NCBI GenBank assembly: GCA_001304015.1
Contig: LJUY01000001.1
Coordinates: forward strand, 124,001 to 188,000
Source: a candidate division Zixibacteria bacterium SM23_81
Lineage (GTDB): Bacteria; SM23-81
Length of the DNA stretch: 64,000 nucleotides
Reading direction: 5' to 3'
The notes beneath the pieces were generated by a model, which worked only from the letters and a program-made list of their open reading frames with translations, ran no database searches and was not told where the DNA came from. Each line of letters starts with the position of its first letter. Positions within the stretch are counted from its first letter, which is position 1. Made by a program: the position numbers and the translations under genes. This document shows positions 33,028 through 43,287 of this stretch, one piece after another.

Positions 33028-34319
33028 GACCACACCTCTTCGAGAGATTGGAACGGCTGCTCTCTTGGGGTGCTTTTTACTTCAACGCCCAGCTCGCGCT
33101 CCAGATCGGCCGGGCTGAGGTCATCTAAGAATAAACCTTCATCATTTAGACAGCTAGGAGGCAAGATGACGGTACCCTGTGGTGAATTATCCTGGAAGCT
33201 CTCTAAAATATCTGATCCCGTCAATAAACCGCTCACGGAGATGGCGCCACCCAAATATCTATTGGGCACGACAGCCAGATGAACTATTAGGTTCTCAATT
33301 TCCTCGAGTCGTTTTACGACCACCTCTCGAAGGAAGGGAGCCGAGCCCAATCCGGTAATCAATGTGATCACCTTTGGGCTTTTCAATCGAACGGGATAAC
33401 TCTCCTGTCTGGACGCAAATTGGTTTAAAAAATGCCGCACCATACCCACACCATTTTCGATCTGGGCATAATCATCGTAGTAGTCCTCTGGCGGCAACTC
33501 TTTTCCAGCCATCAAGAAGATCTCGTCAGCAAGGTAAACGAAACCGCGTCCGAAACGCTCGCGAAAGATCCGGTGCCAGATTCCCACCGTTTGGACTAAA
33601 TCTCTGGCTTGGTGCGAATCCATAGGCTGAATCCCAGGAAGTCCCTGGCGATGACCGGTAAGACCCACAGGCACAATGGCCACCGTTTGGACGGCGGGGA
33701 AAAACTCTTGCAAATCCTCTATCGATCTCCTCAGAATTTGATCATCGTTGATGCCAGGACAAACCACCAGCTGACAGTGGAGCTGGATGCCCCCCAGAGC
33801 TAACCGGGAGATCAGCTTGATGATACTGGGAAGCTTCTGTCTGCCCAAAAGCCGCTTTCTGACACTCTGATTGGTGCTGTGTACGGAGATGAACAGGGGA
33901 CTCAATCGCTGTCCAAGAATTCGCTCAATATCCCTCTCGCCCAGGTCCGTTAAGGTGATGTAATTGCCATGGAGAAAGGAGAATCGGTAATCCTCGTCCT
34001 TAAAATACAAACCTCTCCGCATACCCGGAGGAAGCTGGTCTACGAAGCAGAAGATGCATCTGTTGTGGCATCGTCGAGGGTGCATTTCCGGTAACTCAAG
34101 GCCCAGGTCATCATCGACGGCCTTCTTGAAAGAGATGGTTCTCTTTTTTCCCGCTTTCCCGTGGACAACAACCTGTATAGATTCATCGTGGAGATAAAAT
34201 TGGTAATCGATAATGTCTTCCAACGGCTGTCCGTTTATCTCAACCAGATACTCCCCTGGTCGAATACGAGCTCTTTCTGCCAGACTGCCAGGTAGGACAT
34301 CTCTGATTCTCAGCGCCAT
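33024..34319 (-). CDS. DUF512 radical-SAM/PDZ protein
   Basis: 431 residues. An N-terminal PDZ-like domain (LRIRDVLPGSLAERARIRPGEYLVEINGQ, seen as two parts) is followed near residue 84 by the iron-sulphur motif CHNRCIFCFVDQLPPGMRRG (CxxxCxxC), typical of radical SAM enzymes, and a C-terminal DUF512 domain. Reaction unknown; the family (often called putative Fe-S oxidoreductase) is usually next to der, as here, so a role in ribosome or tRNA maintenance is plausible but unproven. Translationally coupled to der by a 4-bp overlap. Confidence 0.9.
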   Translation of the reverse strand: MALRIRDVLPGSLAERARIRPGEYLVEINGQPLEDIIDYQFYLHDESIQVVVHGKAGKKRTISFKKAVDDDLGLELPEMHPRRCHNRCIFCFVDQLPPGMRRGLYFKDEDYRFSFLHGNYITLTDLGERDIERILGQRLSPLFISVHSTNQSVRKRLLGRQKLPSIIKLISRLALGGIQLHCQLVVCPGINDDQILRRSIEDLQEFFPAVQTVAIVPVGLTGHRQGLPGIQPMDSHQARDLVQTVGIWHRIFRERFGRGFVYLADEIFLMAGKELPPEDYYDDYAQIENGVGMVRHFLNQFASRQESYPVRLKSPKVITLITGLGSAPFLREVVVKRLEEIENLIVHLAVVPNRYLGGAISVSGLLTGSDILESFQDNSPQGTVILPPSCLNDEGLFLDDLSPADLERELGVEVKSTPREQPFQSLEEVWS

Positions 34320-34418
34320 TTTTCCAGGCTTTCTGTGGTTCGGCTTCGGCCACGAAAGGGGCCTATGCGGCCGCTCCTAATTTGCTCATCTCTATCCGAG
34401 AGTAAATCAGCCCGGGGA

Positions 34419-35480
34419 TCATAGCTGATCCTTGAGAGCACGGACCATTTTCATGGCCATGTATCCAGTGACAACCTCATCGGGATGGAATGATCCGTCT
34501 GCGGTGGCCTCCATGATTCCTCTTGTGGTGGCCAACATGATGGCCCTAAAAGCCCAATGATTCTGGGGCACATCCGAATAGGGAGATCTCTGGGCGGCAA
34601 ACCGCTCGGTCAGCCCTGGATCTCCGGTGGCCCTGATAAGTACCTCCTCGATCGCCAGAGCACAGTGAAGTCGGGTCATCTTCTGACTAGGTCCGAAATC
34701 GCCCTCGGAGCTCACCTGCATCAGCCCGCAGGCAACGACCTGTTGAATCTCCGAACGAGCCCAAATATCCTCTATATCTGATATGGGTACCCCTTGTGGC
34801 TCCGGACCACAAAGATCCTGGAGAGGAAGCTGATAGGCCAGAAGAGCGGCGAAATCGGCACGCGTGATCATCGGTTTTTTAACGATGATCACATATTCCT
34901 GGGGCGGTTCCCCGGGGGGTTTTCTCAGACGGACGAGACGAGCCCAGTCTTCACTTGCCTTGCTGTGCGATGGATTTCTATCCAAGGCCTTTTTAAAAGA
35001 CTCCTCGGCCTGACTGTATTGACCAAGGTTCACGTAGGTCTTGCCCATATAATAGAAAGCATCGGCATTATGAGCATCTAACTCTATGGCACGCTGAAAG
35101 TATCCAATAGCCCCTTGGTCGTCCCCCTGCGCGGACAGGACACGCCCCAGCCCAATGTAGAGAGGGGCATAGGTATCGTCCTTATGACGCCCCTCCTCAA
35201 AGTATTGGCCTGCCTTCTTGAGATCACCTCGCTCCAGCTCAACGAGGCCCATACCCTCGTAGGCAGGAACGTAGAGAGGATTCAGAGAACGAGCCAATAG
35301 GAACTGGCGAGCAGCCTCCTGGATGTCTCCCTGGCTCAACAATTGTCTCCCCTCAAGATAATGGACCTCGGGCGTATCTAATTTCTGCTCTTCCCGTTGA
35401 CGCGAACCTGTGGCGCAGTTTATTGAAACAGCCAGAAATGCGAGCAACAGAGCCTGTTGGAGAAATTTCCCTTTCTTCAT
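34419..35480 (-). CDS. TPR lipoprotein with an S-layer-homology-like C-terminal domain
   Basis: 353 residues; ATG 35480 follows AGGAGATAGAGG. Lipobox AVSINC (Cys about 22). Four or five tetratricopeptide repeats (residues 37-175; for example AFYYMGKTYVNLGQYSQAEESFKKAL). Then about 175 residues with the SLH hallmark YSDVPQNHWAFRAIMLATTRGI and ADGSFHPDEVVTGYMAMKM. Anchored to a membrane and probably binding cell-wall polysaccharide. Role unknown. Confidence 0.85.
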   Translation of the reverse strand: MKKGKFLQQALLLAFLAVSINCATGSRQREEQKLDTPEVHYLEGRQLLSQGDIQEAARQFLLARSLNPLYVPAYEGMGLVELERGDLKKAGQYFEEGRHKDDTYAPLYIGLGRVLSAQGDDQGAIGYFQRAIELDAHNADAFYYMGKTYVNLGQYSQAEESFKKALDRNPSHSKASEDWARLVRLRKPPGEPPQEYVIIVKKPMITRADFAALLAYQLPLQDLCGPEPQGVPISDIEDIWARSEIQQVVACGLMQVSSEGDFGPSQKMTRLHCALAIEEVLIRATGDPGLTERFAAQRSPYSDVPQNHWAFRAIMLATTRGIMEATADGSFHPDEVVTGYMAMKMVRALKDQL

Positions 35481-35527
35481 CCTCTATCTCCTAAAAAGGT
35501 TTCGAGATTTCTCAGGAGTCATCACCC

Positions 35528-36430
35528 TCAGTCAAGCACGATGATCACTCGGCACTGCTCCATAAAGCGGAGGTGTTCTGGCATGCTGTGCAACGTGGCC
35601 GCATTGGCATTGTCGATGACCACATCCGTTCTGTTGGGTCCCTGAACTCTGAGACCTTTTATCACAAGCGGATTGGAGCCCACTCGTTCCCTGTTTTGAG
35701 TTGGATTTGGATCTCGCACATAGCCCACGATTCCTTCCTTTAAGGACTGTGACCTTTTGGCGAACTCGACACCATAAACTGTTTTACCTCTTTGGTTCAC
35801 TATCTTGGGAGCTAAGGCGGATTTCAATCCTAAGCCTCTTGCATCAACCAGCAGGCCGCTGAATGGCTTCGGAAGGTCACCCTCAGGCCTGATCAACTTT
35901 AGTTCTCGAGGTACCTCCTTGCTCGCGGGCCACGGCTGTCCGCAGAGGGGACAAAGCAAACCGTCAGGGATCCTCTTACCCCCGCCCGAGGAGGGCAACA
36001 GAAGTTCCAACAGCTCACCGTACAGTGGAAGTTCCGCGTCCATCTCCACAGAGCCATCCGTCATGTAATGAATCCCGATCTCTCGGAACTTTTTTACCAA
36101 CTCTCTGGCTTGACCTTGAAGAGTGCCATTATCCTTCATGATGTGATTCACTGTAATCTGAGAGGTTATGGCGATGCCCTTGAGAGTCTCCATGAGTTTT
36201 TCAATGGCATCTGCTCGAGCCGACTCTACCACGAAAGCGCGCTGGTATGCAGCGGGAACCAAGGTGTCTGAAGTCCCAACTCCGGTGCAACTGATGAGCA
36301 ACTGCTCCCAATCGATGGCTCCGGCATTCTCCACCATCTGTATCGAGCCCTCAGGATGACAAGGCTTGGCGATCATACCAAGGCAACAGAATAAAAAGAT
36401 GCCGGTGGCACGAAGAGCTTTTGCAAACAT
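35528..36430 (-). CDS. LPP20-type exported protein
   Basis: 300 residues from ATG 36430 (GGGGGTG upstream). A signal peptide (RATGIFLFCCLGMIAKPCHPEG) may be a lipoprotein signal, though the lipobox is poor. The segment AIDWEQLLISCTGVGTSDT then AYQRAFVVESARADAIEKLMETLKG is the LPP20/DUF style domain. Two CxxC pairs of the type LLCPLCGQPW are present once. A C-terminal strand-rich domain ends NAATLHSMPEHLRFMEQCRVIIVLD. Function unknown; probably periplasmic or outer-membrane. Confidence 0.75.
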   Translation of the reverse strand: MFAKALRATGIFLFCCLGMIAKPCHPEGSIQMVENAGAIDWEQLLISCTGVGTSDTLVPAAYQRAFVVESARADAIEKLMETLKGIAITSQITVNHIMKDNGTLQGQARELVKKFREIGIHYMTDGSVEMDAELPLYGELLELLLPSSGGGKRIPDGLLCPLCGQPWPASKEVPRELKLIRPEGDLPKPFSGLLVDARGLGLKSALAPKIVNQRGKTVYGVEFAKRSQSLKEGIVGYVRDPNPTQNRERVGSNPLVIKGLRVQGPNRTDVVIDNANAATLHSMPEHLRFMEQCRVIIVLD

Positions 36431-36598
36431 GGAACACCCCCAAAAAGAATTTAGGCAGGCCAACGGTGAATTTTCCATGGAAGAACCAAGGCAAGGGGAA
36501 AATGAGAAATATTCACGTCATTCACGCAGCGATTTTAACCGAAGGGTTTGACCACAAACCAGAAGAACGCCTCAGATTCCTCCTCTAAAAACCTTAGC

Positions 36599-37594
36599 TC
36601 ACGCCTCAAAAGGCTGTGGAGACCAAGAGCGGCGCAATAATTCTTGACGTTTTTCCAACTCGTTCGCTTCTGGAAACTGACCAGCCCAGAGTTTCCGGAT
36701 GGCAAATAGAAACTGCTCCTGTTCATTTTTGGCATGGAACCAGAAGATGTCGCCCTCTTTGCTAAACCAGGTCATCTGCCGTTTGGCGTACTGCCTGGTG
36801 TTTCTTTTCAGCTGAGAGACGGCCTCCTTAAAATCGATCTGGCCTCTTATGTGAACGAGCATTTCCCGATATCCGATGCTGTCCAGTGCTCTCAGATCCG
36901 GAGAATACCCCCTGTAAAGCAAGGCTCGAACCTCTTCCAGAAGACCATTTGCCAGCATACTATCGATCCTCTCCCCGATGCGACGGTAAAGTCGCTCCCG
37001 TTCGAGATACAAACCCAGTTTACACCAACAAAACTGGGACTGGCAATAGGAACCCTTCTCTTGCCACCGAGACAGAGGAATACCCGTCAGCTCGAGCACC
37101 TCAAGGGCGCGAATCGTCCTCATCCGATCATGAGGGTGAATTCGCCTGGCACTCCTGGGATCTCGTTCTGTTAAACAATGATATAGGCTTCCAGGCCCCT
37201 GGCGTGATTCTTCCTCGAGCAGACTTCGCCGAATTTCCGGATCAGCACCAGGACCCTGAAAAAACCCTTCCAAAAGGGCTCGAAGATACAGGCCGCTTCC
37301 CCCCAGCACTAATGGCAGTTTTTCAGCAGCGAGAAGACGGGAGATGATGTCGCTGGCCATTCGACCATATTGAGCGGCATTGAATTCCTCCTTCGGATCG
37401 ATGCAGTCCACAAGATGATGAGGAACCCTTTGGCGTTGCTCGAGGGTCGGTTTCGCCGTGCCGATGTCCATGTAGCGGTAAATCTGTCTTGAGTCTGCGG
37501 AAATGATCTCCGCGCCCATTTGTTCCGCCACTGGAAGCACGATTTCGGTCTTTCCCACGCCCGTAGGGCCGACCACTATGGGAACAATGACCAT
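36599..37594 (-). CDS. miaA: tRNA dimethylallyltransferase
   Basis: 331 residues from ATG 37594 (AAGGG upstream, 26 bp after the mutL stop). Adds dimethylallyl to A37 of tRNAs reading UNN codons, supplying the substrate of MiaB (encoded at 44925-46310). P-loop VVGPTGVGKTEIVLPVAE near 8, DSRQIYRYMDIGTAKP near 33, and YAKRQMTWFSKE near 273. Placed after mutS-mutL, a common order. Confidence 0.95.
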   Translation of the reverse strand: MVIVPIVVGPTGVGKTEIVLPVAEQMGAEIISADSRQIYRYMDIGTAKPTLEQRQRVPHHLVDCIDPKEEFNAAQYGRMASDIISRLLAAEKLPLVLGGSGLYLRALLEGFFQGPGADPEIRRSLLEEESRQGPGSLYHCLTERDPRSARRIHPHDRMRTIRALEVLELTGIPLSRWQEKGSYCQSQFCWCKLGLYLERERLYRRIGERIDSMLANGLLEEVRALLYRGYSPDLRALDSIGYREMLVHIRGQIDFKEAVSQLKRNTRQYAKRQMTWFSKEGDIFWFHAKNEQEQFLFAIRKLWAGQFPEANELEKRQELLRRSWSPQPFEA

Positions 37595-37619
37595 GCTATT
37601 ACCCTTTGACGAATGGGTC

Positions 37620-39344
37620 CTAGCGGCCAAACTTTCTGGCCAATTCATCCAGACTCATACGTATTACGGTCGGCCTGCCGTGGGGACATGTATAAGGAGC
37701 TGAGGTGGCAAATAGCATGTTCAGAAGAGCATTCATCTCTTCCTGTGTCAGAGGATCGCCGCCCTTGATGGCTCCTTTACAGGCGAAGGAGCGAGCCAGT
37801 TTTTCCTCAGCATCCAGCTCCGTTGTCTGCTGGGTGGACAGATCATCCAGAATTTCTCGCAGAACTCTCCCATGACCTGATGACTTAAGCGCCGCTGGCT
37901 CCGCCTCCACCAAGACCGTCTTCTCGCCGAAAGGCCGCACGGAGAATCCCAACTTAGACAATAGGTCTGTATGCTGGTCCAGGACCTGAAGCTCGCTCTG
38001 AGAGAGCTCAACCACCTGAGGAAAAAGAAGCTGCTGAGAGGTGGCCGCCGTTGCTTTAAAACTCTTTTTGGCCTGTTCATAAAGCACACGCTCGTGGGCG
38101 GCATGCTGATCAACGATCACCAAACCGCTTTTAATTGCGGCGAAGACATAGAGATTGTGCAGCTGCCAAAGGGAAATGAGTTCTCTTTCTGCGGTAGCCT
38201 CTAATGATGGGCCTGGAGATGAAAAGGCCTTTTCCAACGGAAAAAGTTTACCCTGAGACGACCATCCATAAGAAGCGGGCGTTTCCCTAAGATGCCCCTT
38301 ACGCTTGATTTTTTCGGTGGGACTCAATTCTGCCCTCAGCCGAGGCAACTCCACTGACTTGTGGAGGACTTTGTTGATGGAGAAGGCCACCAAATCATGT
38401 ATTGTTCGGGGATCCTGAAATCTGACCTCTTTTTTGGTGGGATGAACGTTGATGTCCACCAAACTGGGATCTAGACTCAGCAGAATGACGGAGTTGGGGT
38501 GCCGATCTTTGGGGAAAATGGGCTGATAGCCCTGAAAGAGAGCGTGGCTGAGGGTTCTGTCCATCACGGGACGTCTGTTGACGATGAAAATCTGGTGTCG
38601 ACGGTTGGCGCGGGAGAACTTAGGACTGCCGACGCAGCCCTCTATGTTCATATGCGGGCTTGGCTCGGTGAAGAAGACCAGATCCTCAACGACATCCTTT
38701 GCCCATAAGTAAAAAAGGCGCTCTTTAAATCCTTGCACCGCAGGCAGGTTGAAAATGTCTCGACCGTTGTGAACCAAGTGAAATGCAATGTTCCAATGGG
38801 ACAAAGCCATGTTTGAAATCAGATCCACAATTTGGCGAAGCTCCGTTCTGGGGCTCTTTAAAAATTTCCTCCTAGCCGGAGTGTTAAAAAACAGCTTTTT
38901 GACTGTCACGGTGGTTCCCACTGGCCTACCTACCTCTGCCACTTTCTTCAGCTTCCCGCCAACCAGCTCCACGGAAGTTCCGGAGGGAGAGGTGTTATCC
39001 TTGGAGGACAACTCCATAATGGAGACGGCGGCGATGCTGGGAAGCGCTTCGCCCCGAAATCCCAGAGAGGTGATGGCTTCAAGGTCCTGTTCCGTTGCTA
39101 TTTTGCTGGTGGCGTGTCGCTCGAAGGCCAAAGCGGCGTCTTCTCGGCCCATGCCGTGTCCATCGTCGGAAACCCGCATGAGGTCTTCTCCCCCGCCCAT
39201 AATCTCCACGTGAATTTTGGTGCATTGCGCGTCAATGGCGTTTTCCACCAACTCCTTTACTACAGAAGAGGGCCTTTCCACTACTTCGCCGGCGGCTATT
39301 TTATCGACCAGAGGTCGAGGAAGGATTTTAATTTTTTGGGACAT
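37620..39344 (-). CDS. mutL: DNA mismatch-repair protein MutL
   Basis: 574 residues; CTGAGGTGCAGCT precedes ATG 39344. GHKL ATPase head: ENAIDA (36), DDGHGM (60), GFRGEAL (95). The C-terminal domain has DQHAAHERVLYE, the DQHAx2Ex4E endonuclease motif, and ACKGAIKGGDPL and CPHGRP, so this MutL should nick DNA itself, as in bacteria without MutH. It is 63 bp downstream of mutS. Confidence 0.97.
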   Translation of the reverse strand: MSQKIKILPRPLVDKIAAGEVVERPSSVVKELVENAIDAQCTKIHVEIMGGGEDLMRVSDDGHGMGREDAALAFERHATSKIATEQDLEAITSLGFRGEALPSIAAVSIMELSSKDNTSPSGTSVELVGGKLKKVAEVGRPVGTTVTVKKLFFNTPARRKFLKSPRTELRQIVDLISNMALSHWNIAFHLVHNGRDIFNLPAVQGFKERLFYLWAKDVVEDLVFFTEPSPHMNIEGCVGSPKFSRANRRHQIFIVNRRPVMDRTLSHALFQGYQPIFPKDRHPNSVILLSLDPSLVDINVHPTKKEVRFQDPRTIHDLVAFSINKVLHKSVELPRLRAELSPTEKIKRKGHLRETPASYGWSSQGKLFPLEKAFSSPGPSLEATAERELISLWQLHNLYVFAAIKSGLVIVDQHAAHERVLYEQAKKSFKATAATSQQLLFPQVVELSQSELQVLDQHTDLLSKLGFSVRPFGEKTVLVEAEPAALKSSGHGRVLREILDDLSTQQTTELDAEEKLARSFACKGAIKGGDPLTQEEMNALLNMLFATSAPYTCPHGRPTVIRMSLDELARKFGR

Positions 39345-39407
39345 AGCTGCACCTCAGGGAGGGCGTTATCCCGCCCAGTCAGAGAAAAAGATGAAAGGGC
39401 ATGTCCT

Positions 39408-42023
39408 TCAGCTTGAGTTCATTTTGTCCATCAATTGGTGCAAGATATTCAAGGCTTCCAGCGGCGTGATTTTGTTAATCTCCAGCTTCTTGATTTCTCT
39501 TATGACCGGATGTTCCTGGTGAACAAACAGGCTCAGCTGAGGAGATGAGGCCATAGGGGGAGCGTGAGGACCTATGGCCAGCTTGGGAATCTTGTTGGGG
39601 GTCAGCTCTTCGTCTTCCAGATTGGCAAGTACCTCTTGGGCCCTTTCGATGACCTCATTGGGCAAGCCCGCCAACCGCGCCACCTGGATACCATAGCTGT
39701 GATCGCAACTCCCCTCGACGATCTTTCTTAAAAAGACGATATGATCTTGCCATTCTCGCACGGCCACGTTGTAGTTCTTCACTCGAGGCAAAATCAGGGC
39801 TAACTCTGTGAGCTCATGATAGTGTGTGGCGAATAAAGTTTTGGCTGAAACAGAGGGAGTGTTATGGATATACTCAGCAACAGCCCAGGCAATGGATAGC
39901 CCATCAAAAGTGCTGGTGCCACGGCCAATCTCGTCCAATAACAAAAGACTTCTGGGAGTGGCGTTATTGAGGATGTTGGTCGTTTCGTTCATCTCCACCA
40001 GGAAGGTGCTTTCACCTGTGGCCAGGCTGTCCATAGCCCCGACTCGGGTGAAAATACGATCCACAATTCCGATTTTTGCTTCCTTGGCAGGCACGAAAGA
40101 ACCCATTTGAGCCAGAAGGACGATGAGCCCCACTTGACGTAAATAGGTAGATTTTCCAGCCATATTGGGGCCGGTAATAATCAGGATCTGATCGCTGTGA
40201 TGGTCCATTTGGGTATCGTTGGAGATGAACTCCTCACCCTGCATAAGCTTTTCTACCACAGGATGACGGCCATCGCGAATGCTGATCTGGTCTTCATCGT
40301 TCACAGTGGGGCGCCTATAGTCATTCTCCACGGCCACTGTGGCAAGAGAAGCCAAAACATCCAACCGCGCTAACAGACGGGCATTCTGTTGAATTTTGTC
40401 AGCAGCTTCTGCGATTTGAGATCTTACCTGAACGAAAAGATCATACTCCATGCTTTTTATGCGGTCTTCAGCCCCTAGGACTTTCGCCTCCTGCTCCTTG
40501 AGCTCCGGAGTGATAAATCGCTCGGCATTGGCCATGGTCTGCTTGCGAAAATAATCGTCGGGCACTAGAGAAAGATTCGGTTTCGTGACCTCGATATAGT
40601 AGCCGAAGACCCGGTTATATCCAACCTTCAAGGACTTAATGCCGGTCCTGCCCCTTTCGCGTCTCTGCAATTGAGCAATCCAATTCTTGCCATCTTTACT
40701 GATCTGTCGCAATTGATCAAGCTCCAAGTGGTATCCTGCCCTAATCAAGCCCCCTTCGTTCATCGCCAAAGGCGGCTCATCTACAATGGCCTGCTCGATC
40801 TTTTTGACCACAGCAGTCACAGCATCTAACTCCTGGCCAATCTCTTTCAGAATCTGGGACGAGCAGACCTTTAAAAGAGTTTTCATCTCAGGTATAATCT
40901 TAAGAGAGCATTTTAACGCATTTAAATCACGTGCATTAGCTCTTCCGCAACCTACACGAGCAACGAGCCTCTCCATATCAACGACTCGTTTCAAAGACTG
41001 CGCTATATCCAGCCTCAAAGAAACGCTTTTGGCCAGCTCTTCAACTCCCTCCAGACGGGAGTTAATCTGAATTCCGTTCAAAAGAGGCTTTCGAAGCCAT
41101 TTGCTAAGAAGGCGTGTCCCCATGGGAGTTTTCGTGCGGTTCAATACTGAGAAAAGAGTCGCTTCCTTTAACTCTTCCCGAAGTGGCGCAAGAACTTCCA
41201 GGTTCCTGAGGGTAGTCGCATCCAGCATCATGTAGTCCGATGGATGTACCGTTGCCAGGCCTCTAATGTGAGATAAAGCTGCTTTCTGGTTTTCCTTCAG
41301 GTAATTCAAAGCGGCTCCAGCCGCCCCAACAGCCATTTTAAGATTCTCGCAGCCAAAGCCCTTCAGCGAGATGGTCTGGAAGTGACTGATGAGCGACTCG
41401 TAAGCGTCGTCGTAAGAAAAACGCCAATCGTCCATTGTAGTCACTGTCACTGCGGGCAAAAGACGCCGGAGTTTAGGCACCAGATCTCGTTCCCTGCTGG
41501 AGGGAAGCAGTATTTCCGCCGGGAACAGGCGCTGCAGTTCGTCCGTCAATCCCCGATCGTTCATCTCTTCCAGCTCGAACTCTCCAGTGGACAAATCCAC
41601 GATGGCTAAACCCACAGTCCCGTCCTCTTGATTGATGGCCAGCAAGTAGTTGTTTTGGTCATGAGAAAGGATGCGCTCAGACACCGTCGTTCCGGGTGTA
41701 ACCACCTGCACCACTTCCCTTTTTACGATGCCCTTGGCTCGAGCAGAATCCTCCACCTGTTCACAGATGGCCACTTTATAACCGGCCTTGATAAGACGAG
41801 CCAAGTAGCCCTCAGCGGCATGCCATGGAACACCGGCAAGAGGAATTTTTTTAGCTTTGCCATGGGAGCGAGAGGTGAGAGTAATTCCCAGAATTCGAGA
41901 TGCAATCTTAGCGTCCTCATTGAACATCTCGTAGAAATCGCCCATGCGGAAAAAGAAAATGCAATCCTTATATTTGCGTTTCAATCTGTTATATTGCGCC
42001 ATCATGGGCGTTAAATCGGCCAT
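39408..42023 (-). CDS. mutS: DNA mismatch-recognition protein MutS
   Basis: 871 residues from ATG 42023 (GGGAGGTCAAG upstream). The Phe-x-Glu mismatch reader is in FRMGDFYEMF near residue 23. Walker A is ITGPNMAGKSTYLRQVG near 604 and Walker B LLLDEIGRGTSTFDGLSIAW near 679. Operates with MutL encoded next. Promoter at 42070-42098. Confidence 0.97.
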   Translation of the reverse strand: MADLTPMMAQYNRLKRKYKDCIFFFRMGDFYEMFNEDAKIASRILGITLTSRSHGKAKKIPLAGVPWHAAEGYLARLIKAGYKVAICEQVEDSARAKGIVKREVVQVVTPGTTVSERILSHDQNNYLLAINQEDGTVGLAIVDLSTGEFELEEMNDRGLTDELQRLFPAEILLPSSRERDLVPKLRRLLPAVTVTTMDDWRFSYDDAYESLISHFQTISLKGFGCENLKMAVGAAGAALNYLKENQKAALSHIRGLATVHPSDYMMLDATTLRNLEVLAPLREELKEATLFSVLNRTKTPMGTRLLSKWLRKPLLNGIQINSRLEGVEELAKSVSLRLDIAQSLKRVVDMERLVARVGCGRANARDLNALKCSLKIIPEMKTLLKVCSSQILKEIGQELDAVTAVVKKIEQAIVDEPPLAMNEGGLIRAGYHLELDQLRQISKDGKNWIAQLQRRERGRTGIKSLKVGYNRVFGYYIEVTKPNLSLVPDDYFRKQTMANAERFITPELKEQEAKVLGAEDRIKSMEYDLFVQVRSQIAEAADKIQQNARLLARLDVLASLATVAVENDYRRPTVNDEDQISIRDGRHPVVEKLMQGEEFISNDTQMDHHSDQILIITGPNMAGKSTYLRQVGLIVLLAQMGSFVPAKEAKIGIVDRIFTRVGAMDSLATGESTFLVEMNETTNILNNATPRSLLLLDEIGRGTSTFDGLSIAWAVAEYIHNTPSVSAKTLFATHYHELTELALILPRVKNYNVAVREWQDHIVFLRKIVEGSCDHSYGIQVARLAGLPNEVIERAQEVLANLEDEELTPNKIPKLAIGPHAPPMASSPQLSLFVHQEHPVIREIKKLEINKITPLEALNILHQLMDKMNSS

Positions 42024-42069
42024 CTTGACCTCCCACGACCTTCTGAGGTGGTACCATTGGAGTGTCCCC

Positions 42070-42098
42070 AAAATATCACAATTCCCCCTTTAAGTCAA
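42070..42098 (-). promoter_or_regulatory. Promoter of mutS-mutL-miaA
   Basis: Minus strand: TTGACT (42098-42093), 17-bp spacer, TATTTT (42075-42070), about 45 bp upstream of ATG 42023 and downstream of a terminator, so a new transcript starts here. Confidence 0.7.
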
Positions 42099-42174
42099 GA
42101 CAAAATTTGGGATTTAATGGCCTCTTTTAAACAAAAATCACACGTGCGAGCGCTCACATTTCGCGGATAGGCAG

Positions 42175-42208
42175 TAAAAAAGCCCTTTAGCGGACGCTAA
42201 GGGGCTTT
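42175..42208 (-). terminator. Rho-independent terminator of the lapA-lapB-SPOR unit
   Basis: Minus strand: AAAGCCCCTTAGCG, tight loop, CGCTAAAGGGCTTT followed by TTTT. It lies 27 bp after the SPOR gene stop. Confidence 0.88.
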
Positions 42209-42234
42209 GCAACATCAGATTTAACTTGAGCCAT

Positions 42235-43287
42235 TTATTTCCTGATGATATGGTACGGCAATTCCCTTTGTCTTTCGAGTATTTTGGCCTCTCTCAAGGC
42301 CTCCTCTCGGCTCTGGTAGCTTCCCACCCACACCAGATAGAGAACGCGGTGACGGTCCTCTTTCTTGACTACCTCTGCTTGATAGCCCAGCGTGATGAGC
42401 TCGGCCTGCAAGTTCAGGGCGTTGAGCCTGTTGCTGAAGGCCCCCACCTGCACCGCAAAAGTGTTCTCTTGCTTCCCTCGATTCGCCTCCCGTCGATCAC
42501 CAGTCCAACCCCACTCCGTGAGTTGGCGTCGCGCCTGTTCGTTTTGAAAGGTGGTCGGTTCACTCTGCAACAACCGTTGTAAGATCTCTTTCGCTTTTTC
42601 CCTCTCCCCCAAAGCCTCATGTATTTCGGCTAGTCGGTATAAGGCTATAGGTAGCAAAACACTATCAACATGATATTCCATAAAAGCTTGACATTGAATC
42701 CGGGCTTGATGAAAATCTTGGCCGATGAAATAAGCATCCACCAGACCCAACTTGGCCCAGGGCACCATAAGAGACTGACCATGTTCCTCCAAGATACGAC
42801 GGAAGTAGATACTGGCAGAATCGGCGGCTCCAATGGCCAACTTGGAACTGGCCAGCCAATAAAGTGCATCCGGTACCAGAGACGAGTTTGGGTAAGTCCT
42901 TATAAGCCTTTGATAATCTTTTGCTGCCGTCAGGTAATATCCGAGAGCAAAGTTGTACTGTGCCACAGCGTAAAGGACCTCATCGGCTTTGGGATGATGA
43001 GCATGGAGGGACAGGAATCTCCGCTGGTACTCTAAGGATTTGTCTGCGTTGGGCTCCAGTTTCCCCAGATAATAAAGAACATCTGCTGCACTGTTATCTT
43101 TTCTGTAGAGTTCCTGAAATTTCTGCCGAGCTTCTCCATAATGGCCCCGCTGGTATAATTGAATAGCCTCATCCGTCGGTGTCTGGCCTACCAGAGAGAT
43201 GGGAGAAAGAAGAACCCAAAGAACACACAGAAGCAGGAGCGCATCTCTCTGGAACCCGAATGGGCATCTCAGCTCTCTTGATTTCAT
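42235..43287 (-). CDS. TPR protein with C-terminal SPOR domain
   Basis: 350 residues from ATG 43287, which overlaps the lapB stop by four bases (ATGA). Signal peptide (LLLLCVLWVLLSPISLVGQ). About six TPR units (residues 30-235) and a C-terminal SPOR domain (FAVQVGAFSNRLNALNLQAEL; LYLVWVGSYQSREEALREAK) that binds denuded peptidoglycan at the division septum. Likely periplasmic envelope or division factor; partner with LapA/LapB in one transcript is suggestive only. Confidence 0.85.
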   Translation of the reverse strand: MKSRELRCPFGFQRDALLLLCVLWVLLSPISLVGQTPTDEAIQLYQRGHYGEARQKFQELYRKDNSAADVLYYLGKLEPNADKSLEYQRRFLSLHAHHPKADEVLYAVAQYNFALGYYLTAAKDYQRLIRTYPNSSLVPDALYWLASSKLAIGAADSASIYFRRILEEHGQSLMVPWAKLGLVDAYFIGQDFHQARIQCQAFMEYHVDSVLLPIALYRLAEIHEALGEREKAKEILQRLLQSEPTTFQNEQARRQLTEWGWTGDRREANRGKQENTFAVQVGAFSNRLNALNLQAELITLGYQAEVVKKEDRHRVLYLVWVGSYQSREEALREAKILERQRELPYHIIRK